From an uncultured Candidatus Pelagibacter sp. (GTDB lineage Bacteria; Pseudomonadota; Alphaproteobacteria; Pelagibacterales; Pelagibacteraceae): a DNA stretch of 21,730 nt. This document shows, piece by piece, positions 5,691-13,791 of this stretch. Under the pieces are notes generated by a model. It ran no database searches. It was not told the DNA's origin and saw only the letters and a list, made by a program, of their open reading frames with translations. The position numbers and the translations under genes were made by a program. The DNA lies in assembly GCA_905612385.1 (NCBI GenBank), contig CAJQRR010000060.1:1-21730 (forward strand). The letters are read 5' to 3'. Each line of letters begins with the position of its first letter. Positions within the stretch are counted from its first letter, which is position 1.

Positions 5691-6221
5691 ATTACATTTA
5701 CCAATAGAGCCTAAAGAACACTTGGAGCCATCAATCCAGGTAGCATTGTTTAGATTGGCACCTTCAAAGGTAGCATTTAAAATATTAGCACCAGTTAAAT
5801 CAGCTTCAAAAAGGTTGCTGTTAGTGAAGTTTGTCTCAATTAGTGACGAACCTTTAAAGTTTACTCTTGTTAAGTTGGCACTAGAAAAGTTTGCTTTTTC
5901 AAAAATGCCACCCTCAAGATTTGCTTCATATAAATTAGTTCTAATAAAAGAAGATTCTACAAAATTACCATTAGATAATGTTGCATTCATCATTACTCCC
6001 TTATCAAAGGTAACTTTAATAAAGCTAATAAAAGATAGATTAGAATTTGGTATATAGGCTCTACTTAAATCTTGGCCTTCTGAGAATTGACAATTAGAAT
6101 AATCCACTCCATCAACTGGAGCATCATCACAGCCTGCTTTTGCACCACTAGTTAACATTAAGCTTAAGACTAAAATACTCAAAAGCTTATTAATAAAGCT
6201 AGTCCCCAATTTTTTTTTCAC
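5685..6221 (-). CDS. Exported pentapeptide-repeat protein
   Basis: A 178-aa protein starting at a GTG (6219-6221). Residues 1-29 are a signal peptide (lysines, Leu-rich core, GAKA). Residues ~48-165 are pentapeptide repeats of the A(N/D)Lxx type, seen as LSRAYIPNSNLSF, LYEANLEGGIFEKANFSSAN, LFEADLTGANILNATFEGAN; these fold as a right-handed square beta helix. Cysteines pair up at both ends (C31, C44 and C168, C176), which would cap the helix by disulfides in the periplasm. Most pentapeptide proteins studied are cytoplasmic (gyrase mimics), so the exported form points to an envelope or scaffold role. It stands alone between unrelated genes. Confidence 0.85.
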   Translation of the reverse strand: MKKKLGTSFINKLLSILVLSLMLTSGAKAGCDDAPVDGVDYSNCQFSEGQDLSRAYIPNSNLSFISFIKVTFDKGVMMNATLSNGNFVESSFIRTNLYEANLEGGIFEKANFSSANLTRVNFKGSSLIETNFTNSNLFEADLTGANILNATFEGANLNNATWIDGSKCSLGSIGKCNK

Positions 6222-6264
6222 AATTAAATGCTAACAAATCTTTCTTAGGATGTCTTGAGTTAAT

Positions 6265-6753
6265 TTAATTAGGTTTTGCCCAATATCCATAAACACAACG
6301 TGTTCCACGTCTAGAACAATCATAAGTATCATGCAAAACACCATCTTTAACAACGGTTATGTGTTTTGAGCAAGATACAATCAAAGTACCACTTGGAAGT
6401 TCATCTTTTTTTAAGTGAACTTTACAACCTTGACCTATAAACATCGTTGGTGTCCATTCCCATCCTAATTTTTTAAGATATTTCTTAACCACCACTCTAT
6501 GAGTACCAGACCTCGGGCTATCATTTTTTTGTTTTAAACTTTTAGCAAGTCTTGTTCTTGATGTTGTTCTAAATTCTTCATTTGCTTTATAAAGATCATC
6601 ATAAATTTTTTGGTAAGGAAGGCCTGATACAATTGCAATAGATCTCACCACACAATCTCCAGCTTTTCCTTTGTATCCAGCAGCTGCTCTACCTCCGTCA
6701 TTGATTTGTAATTCTAAATTGCTACTAGAAAATAATCTCTTAAAGAAATTCAA
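6265..6753 (-). CDS. Papain-like cysteine-peptidase-fold protein
   Basis: A 162-aa protein with the arrangement of small papain-like (NlpC/C39-like) enzymes: a candidate nucleophile C34 at the start of a helix (GDCVVRSIAIVSGLPYQKIY), a glycine-rich middle (LKKLGWEW…FIGQG), then H131 (SCSKHITVVKDG) and D142 (HDTYD) as possible remaining triad members, ending RRGTRCVYGYW. A D-C-V-x-R-(A/S)-I helix followed by a gH-x-x-V-x-x-G strand is a recurring pattern in phage and bacterial proteins annotated as hypothetical. No signal peptide is visible despite a hydrophobic first ten residues. Its ATG overlaps the stop of the upstream 97-aa gene (ATGA), so the two are co-translated. The substrate is unknown. 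Confidence 0.55.
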   Translation of the reverse strand: MNFFKRLFSSSNLELQINDGGRAAAGYKGKAGDCVVRSIAIVSGLPYQKIYDDLYKANEEFRTTSRTRLAKSLKQKNDSPRSGTHRVVVKKYLKKLGWEWTPTMFIGQGCKVHLKKDELPSGTLIVSCSKHITVVKDGVLHDTYDCSRRGTRCVYGYWAKPN

Positions 6754-7043
6754 GATTTACTTTTATGATCAAGGATCTCTACCATACACTGAGTTGCATA
6801 TTCACGCCATTCCTCAGCCGATTTATCCTTAAGGTTATTTAGGTGATTCATATTGCTATCTATATTTTCTTGATGTTTGGCTTTGTCAGCCTCTTCTAAG
6901 TTTTTTTCCATGTTAGTAAGATTGGTCTTCATTGCATTAATCCAACTATTGCCAAGCTCTACACATTTAACATCATCTTTCTCATCACAAATTTGTTTAA
7001 AGAAATTGAAAATAACGTCATCAGCTTTTATCTCCTTACTCAT
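6750..7043 (-). CDS. Small helical hypothetical protein, 97 aa
   Basis: Read from the ATG at 7043 (MSKEIKADDVIFNFF), 1 nt after the SulP stop; an ATG at 7055 would overlap that gene. The protein is acidic and helical, with a conserved-looking C-terminal WREYATQCMVEIL and cysteines at KQICDE, VKCVEL and TQCMV. No signal peptide or membrane helix is visible. It resembles the general shape of short alpha-helical proteins that pair with a partner. It is translationally linked to both the SulP transporter upstream and the papain-like protein downstream. I do not recognise the family. Confidence 0.65.
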   Translation of the reverse strand: MSKEIKADDVIFNFFKQICDEKDDVKCVELGNSWINAMKTNLTNMEKNLEEADKAKHQENIDSNMNHLNNLKDKSAEEWREYATQCMVEILDHKSKS

Positions 7044-7044
7044 G

Positions 7045-8655
7045 TTAATTTCCAAAAATACCTAATTTAACATCATAATCAACTGCAATTCCGTAATCCG
7101 GATCGTCATCACTATCAACAACAAGCTGACCTGCTCTGCTTAATAATCTATGACAATCACGAGTTAGATGTCTTAATTTAACTTTTTTCCCAAAACTATT
7201 ATATTTGTCAGCAATGTCTTCAATAGCTTTTAATGCAGATTGATCAATTACTTTAGATCCTGCAAAATCAATAATAACTACTTCGGGATCTTCTTCTGGT
7301 TTAAATAATTCTAAAAAACTATCTGTTGAACTAAAGAAAAGTGGACCCTCTATTTCATACACTTTAGCACCCTTTTCTCTAATAGAGGGTCTTTCAACCG
7401 CTCTAATTCTTGATGCAGATTTCCATGCAAAAACTAATGCTGATACAATCACTCCAACAATTACAGCAACAGCTAAATCTTCTAAAACAGTTACGACAGT
7501 TACAAGAACAATAACTAACGCATCACTCTTTGGCACAAAAAATAATATCTTTAGTGAGTTCCAAGCAAAAGTTCCAATCACCACCATAAACATTACACCA
7601 ACAAGTGCTGCAATTGGGATCATCTCAATATAGCTTGAGGTATATAAAATAAAAATTAATAAGAATAATGCAGCAGCTATTCCTGCAATTCTTGTTCTAC
7701 CGCCTGATTTTACATTAATCATAGATTGACCGATCATCGCACATCCACCCATTCCACCAAAAAAACCTGTAACCGTATTAGCTAAACCTTGTGCTAAACA
7801 TTCCTGACTAGCTCCTCCTCTTTTGTTGGTGATTTCACCAACTAAGTTAAGGGTTAACAAACTTTCGATTAAACCAATAGCTGACAATATAAATGCATAA
7901 GGGAAAATTATTTTTAATGTTTCAAAGTTTAAAGGAACACTTGGAATTGAGAATATAGGTAATCCTCCCTTAACACTTGCAAGATCTCCAACACTTGGGA
8001 TGTCAATCTTTAATACTAAAACGAATACGGATGTTGCTAAAATAGCAGCAAGTGTTGCTGGAACTGCTTTAGTAATTTTTGGAAGTAACCAAATAATCAA
8101 CATAGTTAATACAACAAAGCCTATTGAGTAATATAAAGTATTTCCTGAAATCCATACCGATTGCCCCATTGCATTAATGGTTTTAAACTGACTAAGTTGT
8201 GAGATACCAATAACGATTGCAAGGCCATTAACAAAACCAAGCATTACAGGTTGAGGTACCATTCTAATAAATTTTCCAAGCTTAAAGACCCCTGCTAGTA
8301 ATTGTAAAATTCCCATTAACACTACGGTTGCAAATAAATATTGAGCACCGTGATCCATAACAAGTGAAACCATAACAACGGCTAAAGCACCTGTTGCTCC
8401 TGAAATCATTCCAGGTCTTCCCCCAAATACTGCTGTAATCAACCCGACGATAAAAGCTGCATAAAGCCCCGATAAAGGTGCAACTCCTGCAACAAAAGCA
8501 AAGGCAATAGCTTCAGGAACTAAGGCTAGAGCGACCGTTAATCCCGATAAAACTTCAATTCTAAATAAAGAAAAGGAAGCGCCTTCCTTTGGAATATAAT
8601 TTTGTGAGTTAAAACCAATAGATTTTGCAAATGATGAGAGTGTGGTTTTAATCAA
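7045..8655 (-). CDS. SulP family inorganic anion transporter with STAS domain
   Basis: A 536-aa protein of normal length for bacterial SulP carriers. Residues ~25-425 are the transmembrane core with the family signature region [20 protein letters not shown] and [18 protein letters not shown]. Residues ~430-530 are a STAS domain ([11 protein letters not shown]…[20 protein letters not shown]). Known SulP substrates include sulfate, bicarbonate and dicarboxylates; the sequence does not settle which, though bicarbonate or sulfate uptake is likeliest. It sits in the inner membrane and may be driven by sodium or protons. The gene follows a 173-nt spacer with a structured element at 8782-8826 and is coupled to two small genes downstream. 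Confidence 0.88.
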   Translation of the reverse strand: MIKTTLSSFAKSIGFNSQNYIPKEGASFSLFRIEVLSGLTVALALVPEAIAFAFVAGVAPLSGLYAAFIVGLITAVFGGRPGMISGATGALAVVMVSLVMDHGAQYLFATVVLMGILQLLAGVFKLGKFIRMVPQPVMLGFVNGLAIVIGISQLSQFKTINAMGQSVWISGNTLYYSIGFVVLTMLIIWLLPKITKAVPATLAAILATSVFVLVLKIDIPSVGDLASVKGGLPIFSIPSVPLNFETLKIIFPYAFILSAIGLIESLLTLNLVGEITNKRGGASQECLAQGLANTVTGFFGGMGGCAMIGQSMINVKSGGRTRIAGIAAALFLLIFILYTSSYIEMIPIAALVGVMFMVVIGTFAWNSLKILFFVPKSDALVIVLVTVVTVLEDLAVAVIVGVIVSALVFAWKSASRIRAVERPSIREKGAKVYEIEGPLFFSSTDSFLELFKPEEDPEVVIIDFAGSKVIDQSALKAIEDIADKYNSFGKKVKLRHLTRDCHRLLSRAGQLVVDSDDDPDYGIAVDYDVKLGIFGN

Positions 8656-8828
8656 TGTATTTTAATTTTAATTATTTGTGAATCGAGGTGTTATCTATTT
8701 AGTAAAGCAAGCAGTTGATAAAGTCTAGTTTCAATTAATACGTGTTAACAAATTTGGGACGAATCAGATACATAATGATTAAGAGGTAGTGGCGGGAGAC
8801 TAAAACTACCTCTGTCCTTACCCCCCTT
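8656..8828 (-). other. 173-nt spacer between HIT and SulP genes
   Basis: This gap is longer than almost any other in the window. No frame in it looks coding (the longest on the SulP strand is about 12 codons from an ATG). It carries the hairpin/pseudoknot candidate at 8782-8826 and, nearer SulP, a TTGAAA that could be a -35 box in A/T-rich DNA. It probably holds the SulP promoter, a leader RNA, or both. Confidence 0.6.
8782..8826 (-). ncRNA. Structured RNA candidate: 9-bp hairpin with possible pseudoknot
   Basis: AGAGGTAGT (8782-8790) and ACTACCTCT (8805-8813) form a perfect 9-bp stem around a 14-nt loop. Read on the SulP strand, a run of six G (8826-8821) just after the HIT stop could pair with CTCCC in that loop (one G-U), and a nearby GAC with GTC, giving an H-type pseudoknot. 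The G/C content stands out from the A/T-rich surroundings. It might be a leader element of SulP, a terminator or 3' element of the HIT gene, or a small RNA. No U-tract follows on either strand, which argues against a simple terminator. Confidence 0.4.
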
Positions 8829-9227
8829 TTAAAAATACTTTTTAATCTTAGTGATAGTTTTTGCTAATAGAATTTTTGTATAAGGTTTTCCTTTAACCAC
8901 CCAAACTGATAAAGGCCACGTACTATCTTTAGTAGATCTTGCAATAATGTGAATATGTAATTGAGGAACAATGTTACCAATTTTTTCAACATTAAGTTTC
9001 TTTGTCTTAAATATTTTTTTCATTAACTTGCTGCAATAAACAATTTCTTTCATTAATAACATTTGATCTTTTGAATTAAGTTCTGAGATATCAGTAATAT
9101 TTTTTCGTTTTGGAATTAAAATAATCCAAGGAAATTTAGCGTTATCAATTAAACGAATACTGCATAATTTTAATTCAGCTATTAAATGATAATCTTTTAG
9201 AAAACTTTTGCTTACTTTATTTGCCAT
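8829..9227 (-). CDS. HIT family nucleotide-binding protein
   Basis: A 132-aa histidine-triad protein. The motif region reads VPQLHIHIIARSTKD, where the first triad His is Gln (Q-x-H-x-H-x-x), a variant common in alphaproteobacterial HIT proteins that also carry the W-P-x-x-V-W segment seen here (STWPLSVWVV). The nucleophilic middle His is kept. Such enzymes hydrolyse or transfer nucleotidyl groups on substrates such as dinucleoside polyphosphates; the true substrate here is unknown. Earlier residues (FPWIILIPKRKNITDISEL) match the strand that carries the nucleotide-binding residues. It starts 2 nt after the TauE/SafE gene stop, so it is in the same transcript. Confidence 0.88.
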   Translation of the reverse strand: MANKVSKSFLKDYHLIAELKLCSIRLIDNAKFPWIILIPKRKNITDISELNSKDQMLLMKEIVYCSKLMKKIFKTKKLNVEKIGNIVPQLHIHIIARSTKDSTWPLSVWVVKGKPYTKILLAKTITKIKKYF

Positions 9228-9229
9228 GT

Positions 9230-10015
9230 CTATAGTTTAGAATATTCATATAAAAATTTTGCTGCAATGATAAGTAAAAATATTCCAAAGTATTTACTAA
9301 TTTTATTTTTATCAATGGTGTGAACTGTTCTTGCACCAATTCTAGCCATAAATGTTGTAATCGGTATAAAAATCAAAAAGGCTGGAATGTTTAAAAAACC
9401 AATACTTAATGGAATATTTGTTTTTAAATAACTACCCGTTATCAAAAACCCTATTGCTCCAAATAAAGCAATTAAAAAACCAATAGCAGCAGCGCTTCCT
9501 ATAGCTCTATTAATTGAATAACCAAAAAACTTTAAAATTGGAACATTCATAACAGCTCCTCCAATACCCATGGGTGCCGAGATAAAACCAACTAAAAATC
9601 CTAAAATAATTTTTAAATGAAGTTTAATTTTAAGAGTTATATTTTTCTCCCTCTCTTTTAATAACAAAAGATAAATACTTAATAAGAATATGATGATTGC
9701 AAAGAAAAGAACTAAAGTTTTAGTTTTAAGAGTTGCTGCAAAAATTGTTCCAAAAATCACACCAAGTACTACAAAAATTCCATAACTTTTCACAATATCA
9801 AAATCCACTGCTTTAAACTTATGATGAGTTAAAACTGATACAATTGATGTTGGAATAATGATTGCAAATGACGTTCCAACCGCAAGGTGCATGACATATT
9901 GTTGATCAATCCCTAAGGAATTAAAAATATAAAATAAAAATGGAACTGTAATTAATCCACCTCCAATACCAAATAAACCTGCAACAAAACCAACTGGAAT
10001 AGCCGTTAAGGCCAT
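9230..10015 (-). CDS. TauE/SafE family sulfite/organosulfonate exporter-like permease
   Basis: A 261-aa protein with about eight membrane helices in two halves, each with the family's glycine motif: GLFGIGGGLITVPFL near residue 14 and APMGIGGAVMNVPIL near residue 146. Family members move sulfite, sulfoacetate or other small anions across the inner membrane, usually outward. The ATG at 10015 was taken; the open frame continues upstream to a stop near the DusA end but has no better start. The gap to DusA is 40 nt and to HIT 2 nt. Being in one block with SulP hints at sulfur-anion handling, but that is only proximity. Confidence 0.85.
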   Translation of the reverse strand: MALTAIPVGFVAGLFGIGGGLITVPFLFYIFNSLGIDQQYVMHLAVGTSFAIIIPTSIVSVLTHHKFKAVDFDIVKSYGIFVVLGVIFGTIFAATLKTKTLVLFFAIIIFLLSIYLLLLKEREKNITLKIKLHLKIILGFLVGFISAPMGIGGAVMNVPILKFFGYSINRAIGSAAAIGFLIALFGAIGFLITGSYLKTNIPLSIGFLNIPAFLIFIPITTFMARIGARTVHTIDKNKISKYFGIFLLIIAAKFLYEYSKL

Positions 10016-10055
10016 TAATAAACTGAAGTAGATGTATTCGTTAGATAGTAAAGAA

Positions 10056-11048
10056 CTAAGCAGATTGACTTACCGACGTGTCAACATTGTTATATTTAAT
10101 CTTATCCATTATATGATCAATCTTTTTAACATCAGCGTCTCTGACACACATATTTTCACTTAAATATCTTTTCCAATAACTAGATCCTGTTTGACCATGA
10201 AATAACCCTAACGTATGCCTCATAATTTGATTTAAACGTGTTCCTTTTTTAATTTCTTCTCTAACGTAAGGCAGTAATTGTTCGATCACATCTTGTCGAC
10301 TTGGTACATTTTCATTATTAAATATATCTCTTTCAATATCAGCTAACAAATAAGGTGTGTGATAAGCAGCACGTCCAATCATAACTCCATCAACTTTTTC
10401 TAAGTGATCTTTCATTTGATCAGTTGTGGTAATTCCACCGTTAATAATAATTTCTTCATTAGGAAAATCTTTTTTTAATCTATAAACAAAATCATACTTT
10501 AATGGAGGAATATTTAAATTTTGTTTAGGGGTAAACTTTCCAAGAATAGCTTTTCTTGCATGAATAATAAAAGTTTTAACACCTGTGCTTTTTAAAGTTG
10601 AAATAAAATGATGTAAGTTTTCATAGTCTTCAGTGTCGTCGTAACCAATTCTTGTTTTAATTGTAACAGGTAATTTTGTAACTGATTGCATTTTGCTCAA
10701 GCAATCTGCAACTAAATTTGGTTCTTTCATCAAGCATGCTCCAAATTTATTTTTTTCAACTTTTTTTGAAGGACAACCGAGATTTAAATTTATCTCATCA
10801 TAACCAAAATCTTCACCAGCTTTAGTAGCTTCTGCAAGTAAGGCTGGAGAAGATCCACCAATTTGAAGTGCTATTGGTTTTTCATTTATATTAAATTCTA
10901 ATAATTTTTTTTTGTCACCTCTGTGAATGGCTTCGGAGACAACCATTTCACTATAGAGCAATGTATTTTTACTAATCAGTCTTAGAAAAAAACGTTCATG
11001 ACGATCAGTACAATCCATCATGGGTGCAACAGATACTTTCCTGTTCAT
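10056..11048 (-). CDS. dusA: tRNA-dihydrouridine synthase DusA
   Basis: A 330-aa flavoenzyme that reduces uridine 20/20a in the tRNA D-loop using FMN and NADPH. Landmarks in order: VAPMMDCTDRHERFFLR at the N-terminus (DusA-type M-x-x-x-T-D-R-H), SEMVVSEA, ALQIGGSSP, NLNLGCPS, the catalytic cysteine C105 in KFGACLM, TIKTRIGYDD, FIIHARKA, INGGITT and VMIGRAAYHTPY (flavin phosphate site), then the C-terminal helical tRNA-binding part with MRHTLGLFHG. All the DusA-specific features are present at normal length and spacing. It is 22 nt after the rpoZ stop on the same strand, so the two are probably co-transcribed. Confidence 0.95.
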   Translation of the reverse strand: MNRKVSVAPMMDCTDRHERFFLRLISKNTLLYSEMVVSEAIHRGDKKKLLEFNINEKPIALQIGGSSPALLAEATKAGEDFGYDEINLNLGCPSKKVEKNKFGACLMKEPNLVADCLSKMQSVTKLPVTIKTRIGYDDTEDYENLHHFISTLKSTGVKTFIIHARKAILGKFTPKQNLNIPPLKYDFVYRLKKDFPNEEIIINGGITTTDQMKDHLEKVDGVMIGRAAYHTPYLLADIERDIFNNENVPSRQDVIEQLLPYVREEIKKGTRLNQIMRHTLGLFHGQTGSSYWKRYLSENMCVRDADVKKIDHIMDKIKYNNVDTSVSQSA

Positions 11049-11070
11049 ACTAAACTTTTATATTATTTTT

Positions 11071-11652
11071 TTAGCTATTTGTAGTCTCTGAATCATCAGG
11101 TTTTACTTCAGTTGTTTCAGCTTCTGTTTCAGCTATTTGATCTAAAGAAACTTCAGTTGTTTCAGCTTCTGTTTCAGCTATTTGATCTAAAGAAACTTCA
11201 GTTTCTTCACTAGCAACTTCAAGTTCTGGATTGACCTCTACTTCAGGTTCTGCTTTTGCAGTTAATTCTTCTAAAACTTCTGGTGCAACTTGAATTTTTT
11301 CTGGAATTTTTCTAGCTCTTTTTGATGGTAAAATAGGTGTACCACTTTTAGAGATTTCACCTTTATACATGCTCTCAAAATCATCACCTACAACTTCGTC
11401 ATCCTCAGAACCGTCATCAACTTGTTCAACATGTTTTCTAAGTTTGTGAATTGCACTTTCTGTTAAATCTGAAACTTTAATAGTTTCTTCTGCAATTTCT
11501 CTTAAAGATATAACTGTGTTTTTATCATTATCTCGATCAAGGGTAGGTTCAAGACCTGAGTTTAGTTGAACTGCTCTTTCTTTAGCAACCAGAACTAATT
11601 CATAAGGACTTTCGACTTTATCTATGCAATCTTCTACTGTTACTCTAGCCAT
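11071..11652 (-). CDS. rpoZ: RNA polymerase omega subunit with extended acidic tail
   Basis: Residues 1-~75 are the omega fold: [27 protein letters not shown], then [19 protein letters not shown], as in alphaproteobacterial RpoZ. Omega binds the beta' subunit and helps RNA polymerase assembly. At 193 aa it is well beyond the usual ~90-130 aa: after residue ~80 comes an acidic, probably disordered tail ([20 protein letters not shown], a basic patch [11 protein letters not shown], then Glu/Thr-rich sequence). The end holds a 15-residue unit [15 protein letters not shown] in tandem, encoded by a 45-bp DNA repeat. No Shine-Dalgarno sequence precedes the ATG, and a -10-like box lies only 8 nt upstream. 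Confidence 0.92.
   Translation of the reverse strand: MARVTVEDCIDKVESPYELVLVAKERAVQLNSGLEPTLDRDNDKNTVISLREIAEETIKVSDLTESAIHKLRKHVEQVDDGSEDDEVVGDDFESMYKGEISKSGTPILPSKRARKIPEKIQVAPEVLEELTAKAEPEVEVNPELEVASEETEVSLDQIAETEAETTEVSLDQIAETEAETTEVKPDDSETTNS
11105..11203. repeat. 45-bp tandem repeat in the rpoZ tail
   Basis: Two exact copies, 11105-11149 and 11150-11194, are followed by the first 9 bases of a third. The 45-bp period keeps the frame and adds 15 acidic residues per copy. Exact identity indicates recent duplication or ongoing homogenisation. Confidence 0.95.
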
Positions 11653-11660
11653 GCGCAGTA

Positions 11661-11686
11661 TCTATACGGTGTTTAAAAAAAATCAA
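11661..11686 (-). promoter_or_regulatory. Candidate rpoZ promoter with very short leader
   Basis: On the - strand a TTGATT (11686-11681) and TATAGA (11666-11661) are separated by 14 nt, shorter than ideal, and the TATAGA ends 8 nt before the ATG. If used, the transcript would start at or next to the start codon, giving a leaderless message, which agrees with the missing ribosome-binding site. Confidence 0.3.
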
Positions 11687-11694
11687 GGTTAATT

Positions 11695-12904
11695 TTATAA
11701 ATATTGAGGATTTAACTTATTTTTTATTAAGAATAGAAGGAATATTGCAATTAATGTGTATGAGCCAGAGGCTAAGGCGATTTGTTCTATAGAAAAGCTA
11801 TTATCAATCAATATTCCAAATAAAGCCGTTCCAAATGCAGTTGAAAATACCATGAAGGCTGTTGTGAGAGCTTTAATGGAACCAATATATTTAACACCAT
11901 ATATTTCCGCCCATGTAGCAGAACCTAAAACATTAGACAGTCCATTTGAAATACCTATCAAACCAAGGAAGGCATAAGATGAAAATGGTGAATTAAAATA
12001 ATAAAGCACAAATGTAGAAAATAATAAAGGAATATTCATATAGATTAATAATTTCCTACTTGTAAATTTATCAATCAAGAAGCCAGATAAAAATAAAGTG
12101 ATCACTGATAAAATTGAATACACCATAAAGGATTGAGCTATCACATATGGTCCCCAATTTTTTTGATGATACTATAAATGATTGATAAACAAATGTACCT
12201 GTTGCAATTGAAGGCATCGCCAACATAGTTAAGCAAATAATATAAAATCTATAATCTTTTAATACCTCACTTCTTTTCCATTGTTTTACATTTTTTCTTT
12301 TACCTACTTTAACTATTGAAGTTTCTCTAGAGTCTAATTTAATATTTTTTGCTAATAAAAAAGTAACTATTGGTAATATCACAATGACAAAAATAGAAAT
12401 TGATAACCAGATATTTCTCCAATCTAAAAAAGTTAATAAAAAAATAATTAATAATGGCAGAATAAATTCAGCTAAAGATAAGCCTAGCCAAGTTGTACTT
12501 AGTGCTCGTCCCCTACTTTTTTCAAAAAATCTTGCTATAGTTGTGGTTGCTGTATGAGACATTAACCCTTGTCCTGATAATCTCATTAAAAATATTGATA
12601 TAAATAAAAAAACTATCGATGAAATTTTAGAAAATAAAAAACAAGAAATAGCTAACAAAGCTATTACATAAGATGCAAATTTTAAAATATTAAAGTCATC
12701 AATTTTTTTACCAACCCAAACAAGTATAAAACTACTTAATAAAGTTGCTGATGCATATATTGATCCAAATTGACCGTGACTGATAGACAGTTCATCTCTT
12801 ATACTTGGGTTAAATAAGCCAAGAAAAAAACTCTGTCCAAAACTTGAAAAAAATGTAAATATAAAACCAAATAAAATTACTTTAAAATTCAAACTTTTAA
12901 ACAT
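11695..12904 (-). pseudogene. MFS permease, frameshifted in a poly-A tract
   Basis: Two frames together make one ~402-aa, 12-helix major facilitator protein. The first (12904 to about 12160) opens MFKSLNFKVILFGFIFTF and runs through the first helices to GTFVYQSFIVSSK. The second (from about 12159 to 11695) continues NWGPYVIAQSFMVYSILSVI to the end. The break is an A7 run on the coding strand (12158-12164); with six A the frame reads S-S-K-N-W-G-P-Y without interruption, as in intact relatives of this type. As written, the first frame ends in an unrelated tail (LGTICDSS…). Either a real inactivating insertion, a slippage/phase-variation site or a sequence error is possible. Helix content and codon use on both sides look intact, so any decay is recent. 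Substrate unknown; probably a small organic anion. Confidence 0.75.
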
Positions 12905-12918
12905 AGGAAATAGAAATT

Positions 12919-13785
12919 ATGAGCAATGTTGCATTTATAGGTTTAGGTGTCATGGGTTATCCAATGGCAGGATATATATCAAAAGCAGGTCATAATGTAA
13001 CTGTTTATAATAGAACGGCTGCAAAAGCTGACAAATGGGTTGCTGAATTTAAAGGATCTAAAGCAGATACACCTGCAAAAGCTGCTGAGGGTGCTGACTT
13101 TATATTTACCTGCGTTGGCAATGATAACGATTTAAAAGAAGTAACTTTTGGTGACAACGGTATCTTTAAAGCAATTAAAAAAGGTTCAATTTACATTGAT
13201 AACACAACGGCATCTGCAACAATTGCTAGAGAGATTTATGCTCATTCATTAAAAAGTGAATTTGGTTTCTTAGATGCGCCTGTATCTGGCGGTCAAGCTG
13301 GTGCTGAAAATGGTGCACTAACTGTAATGATTGGTGGAGATCAAGCAAACTTTGATAAAGCTAAAGATATTATTGATTGTTATAGCAAAAAAATGAAATT
13401 ATTGGGTGGTGCTGGTAATGGTCAATTAGCAAAAATGGTTAACCAAATTTGTATTGCAGGTCTAGTTCAGGGATTATCTGAAGCTATCAATTTTGGAGTA
13501 AAATCTGGTTTAAACATGGAAGATGTAATTGAGGTAATATCTAAAGGAGCTGCACAATCTTGGCAAATGGAAAATAGATACAAAACAATGCTTGAGGATA
13601 AGTTTGAGCATGGCTTTGCTGTTGATTGGATGAGAAAAGATTTAAAAATTGCAATGGATGAAGCAAAAAATAACGGATCACTATTACCTGTAACTGAAAT
13701 CGTTGATAAGTATTACGGTCAAGTTCAAGACATGGGTGGAAACCGTTGGGACACTTCTAGTTTGATTAGAAGACTAAGTAAATAA
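12919..13785 (+). CDS. NAD(P)-dependent beta-hydroxyacid dehydrogenase (3-hydroxyisobutyrate/tartronate semialdehyde reductase type)
   Basis: A 288-aa protein of full family length. It has a Rossmann site at residues 7-13 (FIGLGVMG), the DAPVSGGQAGAENGAL substrate loop (S123), and the catalytic lysine K172 in GQLAKMVNQ with N176. These enzymes oxidise or reduce small beta-hydroxyacids: 3-hydroxyisobutyrate in valine breakdown, or tartronate semialdehyde to glycerate from glyoxylate. The sequence does not decide between them. N31-R32 after strand 2 (VTVYNRT) suggests NADPH preference over NADH. An AGGAAA lies 10 nt before the ATG. The start is only 14 nt from the oppositely oriented MFS start, and the next gene follows after 6 nt. 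Confidence 0.88.
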   Translation: MSNVAFIGLGVMGYPMAGYISKAGHNVTVYNRTAAKADKWVAEFKGSKADTPAKAAEGADFIFTCVGNDNDLKEVTFGDNGIFKAIKKGSIYIDNTTASATIAREIYAHSLKSEFGFLDAPVSGGQAGAENGALTVMIGGDQANFDKAKDIIDCYSKKMKLLGGAGNGQLAKMVNQICIAGLVQGLSEAINFGVKSGLNMEDVIEVISKGAAQSWQMENRYKTMLEDKFEHGFAVDWMRKDLKIAMDEAKNNGSLLPVTEIVDKYYGQVQDMGGNRWDTSSLIRRLSK

Positions 13786-13791
13786 TATATA

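Noticed and set aside
5722..6057. Open + strand frame opposite the pentapeptide gene
   Set aside because: A shadow of the repetitive pentapeptide sequence; the - strand protein has a signal peptide and clear repeats.
8829..9227. HIT protein as an inactive enzyme because the first triad His is Gln
   Set aside because: Q-x-H-x-H is a common variant in this branch and the nucleophilic His is retained.
12155..12170. Slippery heptamer A-AAA-AAA as a programmed -1 frameshift site in the MFS gene
   Set aside because: A -1 shift leads to a TGA within six codons (…CAT ATG TGA). Restoring the gene needs a +1 shift or loss of one A, so classical -1 recoding does not apply.
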